Notes under the pieces: generated by a model
What the model saw: only the letters and a program-made list of their open reading frames with translations
Databases searched by the model: none
What the model was told of the DNA's origin: nothing
Position numbers and translations under genes: made by a program
In this document: piece by piece, positions 47,920 through 54,874 of the stretch
Numbering within the stretch: the stretch's first letter is position 1
Layout of the letters: every line of letters starts with the position of its first letter
From: Pseudomonadota bacterium
Lineage (GTDB): Bacteria; Desulfobacterota; Binatia; UBA9968
DNA length: 64,000 nucleotides
Assembly (NCBI GenBank): GCA_021324155.1
Contig: JAJPJQ010000045.1
Coordinates: 1-64,000, forward strand
Direction: 5' to 3'

Positions 47920-49764
47920 ATGCACATACTCGGAATATCCGCGTATTATCATGATAGCGCTGCATGCCTCGTGCGCGACGGCGCGATTGTCGCCGCCGCG
48001 CAGGAAGAGCGCTTCACGCGCAAAAAATTCGACGCGCGTTTTCCCGCCCGCGCAATCCGCTACTGTCTCGAGGAGACGGGCATCTCGCTGAAGGACGTTC
48101 AACACGTCGTCTTCTATGACAAGCCGCTCGTGAAATTCGAGCGGCTGCTGGAAACGTACGTCGCGTTCGCGCCGAAAGGGATCAAGTCGTTCCTGGCCGC
48201 GATGCCGGTGTGGCTCAAAGAGAAACTGCTGCTCAAAGGCGTGCTGCAAAACGAGCTGATCGCCCTCGACGGGATCGCGAAAAAGAAAGACCTCCCGCAG
48301 CTGCTGTTCACCGAACATCATGAGGCGCATGCCGCGTCGGCGTTCTATCCGTCGCCGTATCGATCGGCCGCCGTGCTGTGCATGGACGGAGTCGGCGAAT
48401 GGGCGACGACGTCGGCGTGGCTCGGCGAAGACCACACGCTCAAGCCGCTGTGGCAGATCGATTTCCCCCACTCGCTCGGGCTGCTTTACTCTGCTTTCAC
48501 CTATTACACCGGCTTCAAGGTGAATTCGGGCGAATATAAAGTCATGGGCCTTGCACCCTACGGCAAGCCGAAGTACGTGCAGGCAATCTACGATCATTTG
48601 ATCGATCTCAAGCCCGATGGGACGTTCCGGCTGAAGATCGAGTATTTTAATTATTGCACCGGCCTCACGATGACGAACGGCAGGTTCGACGATCTATTCG
48701 GCGGCCCGCCGCGCAAGCCGGAGACCCTCCTCACCCAGCGCGACATGGACTTGGCGCGCTCGGTCCAGGAGGTCACTGAAGAAGTCGTTCTGCGCCTGGC
48801 GCGCACCCTGCATCACGAGACCGGTGCGGAAAACTTGTGTCTCGCCGGCGGCGTCGCGCTCAACTGCGTGGCCAACGGGCGTATCCTCCGCGAAGGACCA
48901 TACAAAGGCTTGTGGATTCAGCCGGCCGCCGGCGACGCGGGTGGCGCCATCGGCGCCGCGCTGACAGGGTGGCACGCGTTCGAAAACCAGGGCCGCAGGG
49001 CGGACGGCAAACGCGACGCGATGCGCGGCGCGCTGCTCGGGCCTTCCTACAGCAGCGATGAAATCGAATCGTTCCTGCAGCGGAAGCAGGCGCCGTATAC
49101 GCGGCTGAGCGACGAGATCCTGTTCGAGCGTCTTGCCGAGGAAATATCCGCGGGTAAGATCGTTGGATGGTTTCAGGGCCGCATGGAATTCGGACCGCGG
49201 GCGCTAGGCGCCCGGACAATTATAGGCGACGCCCGCAACCCGACGATGCAGTCGGTCATGAACCTCAAGATCAAGTACCGCGAATCGTTCCGACCGTTCG
49301 CGCCCTCCGTCCTCCGCGAGCGCGTCTCGGATTACTTCGAGATGGACGCCGACAGCCCGTACATGCTGCTCGTCGCCCCAGTGCAGCAGGCACGACGATT
49401 GCCGATGACCGACGATCAGCGCGCGCTCTGGGGGATCGACCTGTTGAACGTGCCGCGCTCCGACATTCCCGCCGCGACGCACGTGGATTATTCCGCGCGC
49501 GTCCAAACGGTGCACAAGGAGATGAACCCGCGCTACTACAATCTGCTCAAGGTGTTCGAAGCGAAGACCGGCTGCCCGGTCGTGGTGAACACCTCGTTCA
49601 ACGTGCGCAACGAACCGATCGTCTGCTCGCCGGAGGATGCCTATCGCTGCTTCATGCGCTCGGCGATCGACATTCTCGTGCTGGAGAGCTGCCTGCTTTA
49701 TAAGAACGAGCAGCCCCCGCTCGACGGGGACAGCGACTGGCAGAAGGAATTCGAGCTCGATTGA
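47920..49764 (+). CDS. NodU/CmcH/SxtI family carbamoyltransferase
   Basis: A 614-residue O-carbamoyltransferase. The N-terminal Kae1-like domain (ILGISAYYHDSAACLV, EERFTRKKFDARFP, EHHEAHAASAFY, CMDGVGEWATT) makes carbamoyl-adenylate from carbamoyl phosphate and ATP. The C-terminal YrdC-like domain (FGPRALGARTIIGDAR, VVNTSFNVRNEPIV) transfers it to a hydroxyl acceptor. Length is normal. Next to SxtJ and DUF5989 genes it resembles the sxtI-sxtJ-sxtK order of saxitoxin clusters, but that trio is found widely in bacteria that make no toxin. The acceptor is unknown. Confidence 0.92.
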   Translation: MHILGISAYYHDSAACLVRDGAIVAAAQEERFTRKKFDARFPARAIRYCLEETGISLKDVQHVVFYDKPLVKFERLLETYVAFAPKGIKSFLAAMPVWLKEKLLLKGVLQNELIALDGIAKKKDLPQLLFTEHHEAHAASAFYPSPYRSAAVLCMDGVGEWATTSAWLGEDHTLKPLWQIDFPHSLGLLYSAFTYYTGFKVNSGEYKVMGLAPYGKPKYVQAIYDHLIDLKPDGTFRLKIEYFNYCTGLTMTNGRFDDLFGGPPRKPETLLTQRDMDLARSVQEVTEEVVLRLARTLHHETGAENLCLAGGVALNCVANGRILREGPYKGLWIQPAAGDAGGAIGAALTGWHAFENQGRRADGKRDAMRGALLGPSYSSDEIESFLQRKQAPYTRLSDEILFERLAEEISAGKIVGWFQGRMEFGPRALGARTIIGDARNPTMQSVMNLKIKYRESFRPFAPSVLRERVSDYFEMDADSPYMLLVAPVQQARRLPMTDDQRALWGIDLLNVPRSDIPAATHVDYSARVQTVHKEMNPRYYNLLKVFEAKTGCPVVVNTSFNVRNEPIVCSPEDAYRCFMRSAIDILVLESCLLYKNEQPPLDGDSDWQKEFELD

Positions 49765-49772
49765 GGATAGCT

Positions 49773-50168
49773 ATGAGCGATAAGCCGCCACTTGAAAAAT
49801 TGCGCTCCTTCGGCCTAACCGTCGGAGGCATTTTCGCGCTGATAGGCTTTTGGCCGCCGGTCGTTCACGGCGTGGCTCCGCGCTGGTGGGCGGTCGTCGC
49901 GTCTATATTTTTTCTCCTGCCGGCACTGGTTTTCCCCGGCGCGTTGTTCTGGCCTTTCAAAGGGTGGATGGCCTTCGGTCATATCATGGGCTGGATCAAC
50001 ACGAGAATTCTTCTGGGCCTGGTTTTCTACGGGGTCGTGACGCCGCTCGGAATCCTTCGCGGCTGGCTGGGAAAAGATCCGATGGGGCGGCGCCTGCGAC
50101 CTGACCTCGATAGCTACCGCGTAGCGCGAAATCCGCGGTCGGCATCGCATCTGCAACGACAATACTAA
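49773..50168 (+). CDS. SxtJ-like membrane protein
   Basis: A 131-residue protein with about three helices (FGLTVGGIFALIGFWP, WAVVASIFFLLPALVF, ILLGLVFYGVVTPLGI) and the SxtJ-typical ending MGRRLRPDLDSY. ATG 49773 has GAGGATAG upstream and starts just after the carbamoyltransferase stop. SxtJ proteins always travel with carbamoyltransferases and may help membrane association. The function is not known. Confidence 0.85.
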   Translation: MSDKPPLEKLRSFGLTVGGIFALIGFWPPVVHGVAPRWWAVVASIFFLLPALVFPGALFWPFKGWMAFGHIMGWINTRILLGLVFYGVVTPLGILRGWLGKDPMGRRLRPDLDSYRVARNPRSASHLQRQY

Positions 50169-50184
50169 CCCGCGGAGAGATTCA

Positions 50185-50334
50185 ATGACCGAACTTTTCT
50201 TCGAGCTCTGGTCCTTCATGAAGGAGCGAAAAAAATTCTGGCTCCTCCCCATCATCGTCTGTTTGGTCCTTTTGGGCGGTTTGACGGTGCTCTCCGGAAC
50301 CGCCGTCGCGCCGTTTATTTACACGCTTTTCTGA
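50185..50334 (+). CDS. DUF5989 (SxtK-like) small membrane protein
   Basis: A 49-residue single-helix protein. ELWSFMKERKKFWLLPII is followed by a hydrophobic segment and APFIYTLF, which matches DUF5989 proteins found after SxtJ. CGGAGAGA lies before the ATG at 50185. It completes a carbamoyltransferase-SxtJ-DUF5989 trio. Function unknown. Confidence 0.82.
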   Translation: MTELFFELWSFMKERKKFWLLPIIVCLVLLGGLTVLSGTAVAPFIYTLF

Positions 50335-50516
50335 CGAGCCGACCGCGCACCGCTTGCGCGCCCGGCTTCTTCCGGGCTATATGTCCGGGCTAAATCTTTC
50401 GTGCGAATCCTGCGTGGGTCGCCCGGTAAGCCGGACCTCACATTCGTGCTACCGTAGGCATCGCGCGTTGCGCGTTGGCATTTCGGCCCTCGGGCAAGCT
50501 GTGGTACACTAGCTGT

Positions 50517-50774
50517 ATGACACAGGACGAGATCAAATCGACCTTGGAAAAGGCGCTGCCGGATTCGACGGTTCGTGTCGACGATCTCACCGGCGGCGGC
50601 GACCATTTCCAGGTCTGGATCATCACCCCGGCGTTCGCCGGAAAATCTCTTGTGGAACAACATCAAATGGTTTATGGAGTCCTGAAAGACGCGCTCGGGA
50701 GCGAGCAGATTCACGCGCTGGCGCTGAAAACTTACACGCCGGAGCAGTGGGAGCGGCTCGCGGCGAAGTCCTAG
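50517..50774 (+). CDS. bolA: BolA family protein
   Basis: An 85-residue protein with the BolA fold. [31 protein letters not shown] contains the conserved His of the FH motif and the SLVxQHQMVY helix (about 22-52). BolA proteins pair with monothiol glutaredoxins to coordinate and deliver [2Fe-2S] clusters. Here the partner grxD begins eight bases downstream. ATG 50517 is chosen; upstream residues are not conserved-looking. Confidence 0.92.
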   Translation: MTQDEIKSTLEKALPDSTVRVDDLTGGGDHFQVWIITPAFAGKSLVEQHQMVYGVLKDALGSEQIHALALKTYTPEQWERLAAKS

Positions 50775-50782
50775 GAGGAGCG

Positions 50783-51103
50783 ATGGACGACGTACAAAAC
50801 AAGATCGATCAGAAGGTAAAGGACAACAAGGTCATGCTTTTCATGAAGGGCTCGCCGCAGGCGCCGATGTGCGGCTTCTCCGCGCATACGGTCGAAATCC
50901 TGCAATCCTACGGCTATCCTTTCGAGACCGCCGATGTGCTCGCGGACCCGGCGGTGCGCGAGGGCATCAAGCGCTATACCAACTGGCCGACAATCCCGCA
51001 GGTCTTCATCGACGGTAAATTCGTCGGCGGCTGCGACATCGTGCACGAGTTGCACGAGCGCGGCGAGCTGGAGCCCATGCTCAAGAACGCGTTCGAGAAA
51101 TAG
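50783..51103 (+). CDS. grxD: Monothiol (CGFS) glutaredoxin
   Basis: A 106-residue Grx4-type protein with the CGFS active site in QAPMCGFSAHT (C about residue 30). WPTIPQVFIDGKFVGGCDIV holds the cis-Pro and the glutathione-binding GGCD. These proteins carry [2Fe-2S] clusters with BolA. AGGAGGAGCG precedes ATG 50783. It shares a transcript with bolA and the selenocysteine ArsC-like gene. Its own active site uses ordinary Cys. Confidence 0.93.
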   Translation: MDDVQNKIDQKVKDNKVMLFMKGSPQAPMCGFSAHTVEILQSYGYPFETADVLADPAVREGIKRYTNWPTIPQVFIDGKFVGGCDIVHELHERGELEPMLKNAFEK

Positions 51104-51113
51104 GCGGGTCGCG

Positions 51114-51461
51114 ATGGCGGAAGCGGTCAAGTTCTACTACAAGTCCACCTGAACTACTTGCCGCAAAGCAAGAAGTTTCTTGCAAGGGAAAAAAGTTCCG
51201 CTGGAAGAGCGCGAGTACGGCAAGAACCCGCTCTCGGAGAAAGAGTTGCGCGATCTCCTCGCCGGCGTCGAGGTCGAGACTTTCCTGAATCCACGGAACG
51301 CGCTCTACCGCGAGCGCAACATGAAACAGAAGCCGCCGGCGCGCGAAGACGCGATCAAGATGATTTTAAAGGAGCCGAATCTCTTGAGGCGGCCGGTCAT
51401 CGTCAAAGGCCAAAAGAAACTCCTCGGCTTCAATGAAGCCGAAGCCGCGAAGCTGCTGTAA
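51114..51461 (+). CDS. Selenocysteine-containing ArsC/Spx-like protein (UxxC)
   Basis: A 115-residue thioredoxin-fold protein of the arsenate reductase/Spx group, readable through TGA 51150-51152. The start is VKFYYKST, then TGA as residue 13, then TTCRKARSF. Relatives read CxxC at this place (as in Spx and YffB), so the TGA replaces the catalytic first Cys. LRRPVIV is the conserved Arg-Pro region and LGFNEAEAAKLL the end. A hairpin with an AGUU loop (51168-51183) follows the TGA. It lies 10 bases after grxD. Without read-through only a 12-residue peptide would form. The role may be thiol or arsenate reduction. Confidence 0.85.
51157..51186 (+). promoter_or_regulatory. Candidate bacterial SECIS element (ArsC-like gene)
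   Basis: GCAAGA (51168-51173) pairs perfectly with UCUUGC (51178-51183) around an AGUU loop, the same loop as in the peroxiredoxin gene. CUU at 51157 may pair with AAG at 51184. The loop begins 22 bases after the UGA. Confidence 0.65.
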
Positions 51462-51475
51462 CCCGGAGGTGGAGG

Positions 51476-51664
51476 ATGGGGCGTCAGGTTAGAAGGAACG
51501 AACTGCACGCGCGACGCGTCCGGCGGCAGCGTCTAAAGCAGCTCCGCGACCGCTACGCCAAGGCGAAAACGACCGCCGAAAAGGAAAAAATCATGGAGAA
51601 AGTCGCGCGCGTCGCGCCTTCGCTCTCCTCCGAGCAATTCCTGGCGCCGATCAAGACCGTTTGA
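51476..51664 (+). CDS. Small basic protein (DUF6800-like)
   Basis: A 62-residue protein rich in Arg and Lys (RRNELHARRVRRQRLKQLRDRY), predicted to be one long amphipathic helix followed by VARVAPSLSSEQFLAP. It resembles small basic proteins annotated as DUF6800, though I match it from memory only. GGAGGTGGAGG precedes the ATG. It follows the ArsC-like gene by 14 bases, so it is probably cotranscribed. RNA or ribosome association is a guess from charge. Confidence 0.6.
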   Translation: MGRQVRRNELHARRVRRQRLKQLRDRYAKAKTTAEKEKIMEKVARVAPSLSSEQFLAPIKTV

Positions 51665-51784
51665 GACCCCTCCGGTCCCCGCCTCGACCATTCATCGCCT
51701 TCACCCATTTAGGTCCATTTCCACCCGCGTTTCGCACGTGCGAAACGCCGCTAAACATAGTATACTCCGCACCGTAACCTCTCC

Positions 51785-52498
51785 ATGAACTCGCGTAGAG
51801 TTGCGACCGGCATTCCGGGCCTCGACCCGCTCATCGAAGGCGGATTTCCCGCAGGGAAAAGTTATTTGCTCACCGGCGCCGCCGGAACCGGCAAGAGCAT
51901 CTTCTGCATGCAGTTCGTCCTGAAGGGACTCGGCGACGGCGAAAAGGCGGTCTACGTTTCCGTCGACGTCAAGCCCAACACCATCCTGGAGCATGCGGCG
52001 GCGCTCGGCTGGGACCTCGCCAAATACGTGAAGACCAAGCAGCTCTTGATCCTCGACGCGTCGGCCTATTTCCTCGCGCGCGCGGGCTCGCGCGACAAAG
52101 AGCTCGACGTGCAGAAGACCGTCACCGACCTCGGCGCGTATGTCAAAAACATGGAAGCGGCGCGTGTGGTGATTGACCCCGCCGGCCCGTTCATCATGCA
52201 AGGGGATTCGGCGACGCGCGCGCAGGAAAACATGCGCATGCTCGTGCATGCGCTGGAAGAAGACGTCAATTCGACGAATCTGCTGACTTCATACGCGCTC
52301 GCGGATCCCGGCAGCACGGCGTCCGGCATCGAGGAGTATCTCGTCGAAGGCGTCCTCGCGCTCGCGATCTCACGGACGCAGGACCGCATCGTGCGGACGC
52401 TCGCTATCCGCAAGATGCGCGGCACCGCGATCGATCTCACCGAATATCCTTTCACGATCAAGAAGCCTAAGGGACTCGTGCTGAGCCCGCTGCTCTAA
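51785..52498 (+). CDS. KaiC/RadA-like single-domain ATPase
   Basis: A 237-residue RecA-fold ATPase of the KaiC family. TGIPGLDPLIEGGFPAGKSYL is the family start and GAAGTGKS is Walker A (about 32-39). The Walker B-like strand is ARVVIDPAGPF. Only one KaiC domain is present, without the C-terminal phosphorylation tail of KaiC itself. It is followed after one base by a receiver-KaiC fusion and then a kinase-like protein, so it likely serves signal transduction rather than DNA repair. Confidence 0.85.
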   Translation: MNSRRVATGIPGLDPLIEGGFPAGKSYLLTGAAGTGKSIFCMQFVLKGLGDGEKAVYVSVDVKPNTILEHAAALGWDLAKYVKTKQLLILDASAYFLARAGSRDKELDVQKTVTDLGAYVKNMEAARVVIDPAGPFIMQGDSATRAQENMRMLVHALEEDVNSTNLLTSYALADPGSTASGIEEYLVEGVLALAISRTQDRIVRTLAIRKMRGTAIDLTEYPFTIKKPKGLVLSPLL

Positions 52499-52499
52499 A

Positions 52500-53693
52500 A
52501 TGGCCGACCGGAAAAAAATCTTCATCGCCGACGACGACCGGTTTTTTCGCGAGCTTTACCAGATGGTGCTGGGCGAAGAGGGCTACGACGTCACCTTCGC
52601 CATCACGGGCAGTGAGGCGGTCGAAAAATGGCCCGGCAACGATCCCGACCTGATCATCCTGGATGTGCTCATGCCGGGGCTGAACGGCTACGAGGTGTGC
52701 ACGAAACTGCGCGAGATGCCGGACTTCGCGATGACGCCCATTCTCATGCTCACCGGCCTCTCCGCCGACGACGACAAGATCAAAGGCTACAATGTCGGCG
52801 CCGACGATTTCTTGACCAAGCCGTTCTCGCCCAAGGTCTTCCGCGAGCGGGTGAAAAACATCCTCGATCGGAGCAATGCGAGAAAAGTTGTTGCAGCACC
52901 GGCTTCCGCTGCCGCTGCGCCGGCGCCTGCCGCGGCGACCGCGCCTGCCGAAGCGCCCGCCGTTGCATCCACACCGCAGAAAGCCGCCGAGCCCGTGCGG
53001 AGACTCGAGCCTGGCGCCGACGTTTTCCAGGAACTCTTCGGCGGTCCGGTGCCGCACGGCGTGAATGTGCTCATGACGGGGTCGCTGGGGAGCGGCAAGT
53101 CTTCGTTATCGCGCTTGTTCCTCGCCGAGGGACTCAAACACGGCGAGAAATGCATGTTCATCTGCCTCGACGAAAGCCCCGGCAGAATCCGCCAGACGCT
53201 CACGGCAAAGCACGGGGTTGACGCCGCCGCGTTGGAAGCCGGCGCGGCGCTTCGCTTTATCGACGCCTATTCATGGAGCGGCGGCCGCATCCCCGCCGAG
53301 GAGCCGTTCGCTGTCAAAGGCGCGCTCGACCTCTCCGAGCTTTCCTCGCTCGTCACCGAGGCGGCCGAGGAGCTCGAGCAGACCGACAGCGCGAAAAAAG
53401 GCGGCCGTCGCGCGCTCGACTCGCTTTCCAGCCTCTTTCTAAAATTCGATTTGCCGTACATCCAGCGCTTCATCGCCTACCTCGCGCGCTCCGGCCAGTT
53501 CGCGGATGTGACGACGCTGTTCATTATCGAGCAGGGCACCTGCGACGAGCAGGCGCTCAACAATATTAAGTACCTGATGGACGGCGTGCTCGAGTTTAAG
53601 CAGGACGATCAGCGATTCCTCGCCAAAGTGCAGTCGCTCAAATGGGCTCCGGCGAAGCCGGAATGGCTCGATCTCACCCAACGGGCAGGATAA
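52500..53693 (+). CDS. Response regulator receiver fused to a KaiC-like ATPase
   Basis: A 397-residue fusion. Residues 4-125 form a CheY-like receiver with acidic D11-D13, the phospho-acceptor D55 in LIILDVLMPGLNG and the Lys in TKPF. A linker rich in Ala and Pro (about 130-170) follows. The C-terminal RecA/KaiC-like domain (about 175-397) has Walker A GSLGSGKS and a LFIIEQG strand. Phosphorylation of the receiver would presumably regulate ATPase or oligomerisation. The three genes 51785-54802 are packed within a few bases and form one operon. Confidence 0.85.
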   Translation: MADRKKIFIADDDRFFRELYQMVLGEEGYDVTFAITGSEAVEKWPGNDPDLIILDVLMPGLNGYEVCTKLREMPDFAMTPILMLTGLSADDDKIKGYNVGADDFLTKPFSPKVFRERVKNILDRSNARKVVAAPASAAAAPAPAAATAPAEAPAVASTPQKAAEPVRRLEPGADVFQELFGGPVPHGVNVLMTGSLGSGKSSLSRLFLAEGLKHGEKCMFICLDESPGRIRQTLTAKHGVDAAALEAGAALRFIDAYSWSGGRIPAEEPFAVKGALDLSELSSLVTEAAEELEQTDSAKKGGRRALDSLSSLFLKFDLPYIQRFIAYLARSGQFADVTTLFIIEQGTCDEQALNNIKYLMDGVLEFKQDDQRFLAKVQSLKWAPAKPEWLDLTQRAG

Positions 53694-53698
53694 AACCG

Positions 53699-54802
53699 AT
53701 GGAATCCCCCATGAAACTCCTGGTTGTCGAAGGCCTCAAGCGCACGCCCCGGCAGTTTTGGGAGAACTTAGAGGCGAAAGGCTACGTGGTTTCGCCGCTG
53801 CAAAACGCCTCGGAGTGTCCGCCGATCCTGGCGGCGGAAAACGACTGCGCCGTCCTGGTCGATGTCGATTTCACGAAGAGCGGCGTGGAGGCGATCGGCG
53901 AGATCCGCGGCGCCGCGCCGAACGCGCTCATCTTGGCGCTCGGATCGCAGGAAAAGCTCGTCGCACTCGACAAGGCGCTCGAATCCGGCGCGAGCGATTT
54001 TCTCATCAAACATCCAGATCTCTCGCATCTCGAAGAGATCCCGTACGCGATCGCCCGCGCCAAAGCCGCCGTCGCGCTCAAGCGGGAGATGGACGAGCTC
54101 AGGAAAAAGCTCGGCGCCGACAGCAACTTCGTGTCCGACTACATCCTGCACGTCACGCAGGATCTCAAAGGCCCGCTCGCCGCAATGATGGGCTATATCG
54201 AGATCGCCGCTTCGCTGATCCCCGAAGGCGCGCCGCCGAACCAATTGCTCTCGCTCCAACGCATCGAGGCGCTTGCGCGCCACCTGCTCGAGCTCATCAC
54301 CAATCACACCAACGCCATCGAGATCCAAAGCGGCAAGATCGAGATGCACAAGGTGACGCAGCCGATCAAGCAGGCGCTCGAGCTCGCGGTTCACGATCGC
54401 AAAGCGACGGCGGGCGCCAAGAATGTCGAGATCATCCTCGAGGCGCCGGATGACCTGCCGCCGGTCGCGATCGACGTCTTTCAGATCGAGCGCGCCGTCG
54501 GGAATATCATCAACAACGCGATCAGCCTGTCGCCGGCCGGAAGTCAGGTGACCGTCGTGGCGGAAGCGAAAGACGGCGAGGTTAGAGTCACCGTCAAAGA
54601 TAACGGCGCAGGCATCACCGAACAGGAGCGGCCGCATATGTTCGACCGCACCAAAACGCTGCGCCGGCGCGGCGGCGACATCGACACCGTCGGCCTCTAT
54701 GTCGCCGAGCGCATCATGACGCTCCACGGCGGCCGCATCGATGTGGAAAGCGACGCGCTCGAAGGCAACGCGCTGATCGCTTGCTTGCCGGTCGCCGGAT
54801 AA
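53699..54802 (+). CDS. Receiver-linked sensor kinase-like protein without phospho-acceptor His
   Basis: About 367 residues. An N-terminal degenerate receiver (about 5-120) has Asp in VLVDVDF and Lys in FLIKHP. A coiled segment and dimerisation helix follow, then an HATPase_c domain with N box NIINNAI, G1 DNGAGIT and G2 VGLYVAERIMTLHGG. In the H box the sequence is TQDLKGPL where kinases have SHELRTPL, so the phosphorylated His is replaced by Gln. It may bind ATP without autophosphorylating, or act on another site. It starts at ATG 53699, six bases after the previous stop; ATG 53711 is possible. Confidence 0.8.
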   Translation: MESPMKLLVVEGLKRTPRQFWENLEAKGYVVSPLQNASECPPILAAENDCAVLVDVDFTKSGVEAIGEIRGAAPNALILALGSQEKLVALDKALESGASDFLIKHPDLSHLEEIPYAIARAKAAVALKREMDELRKKLGADSNFVSDYILHVTQDLKGPLAAMMGYIEIAASLIPEGAPPNQLLSLQRIEALARHLLELITNHTNAIEIQSGKIEMHKVTQPIKQALELAVHDRKATAGAKNVEIILEAPDDLPPVAIDVFQIERAVGNIINNAISLSPAGSQVTVVAEAKDGEVRVTVKDNGAGITEQERPHMFDRTKTLRRRGGDIDTVGLYVAERIMTLHGGRIDVESDALEGNALIACLPVAG

Positions 54803-54874
54803 TGCACGATTTTGCGTCGGCGTCGGGATTTCCACACCTGGACAACCCGGACCCCTACCGTTAGACTCCTCTGC

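Noticed and set aside
50335-50516. Regulatory RNA between DUF5989 and bolA
   Set aside because: Only a short CCCGGCTTCTTCCGGG-type hairpin and GC-rich unstructured sequence; more likely a terminator without a T-tract plus the bolA promoter.
50868-50885. GrxD active site as possible Sec site
   Set aside because: The codon is TGC (CGFS), an ordinary Cys; no TGA is involved.
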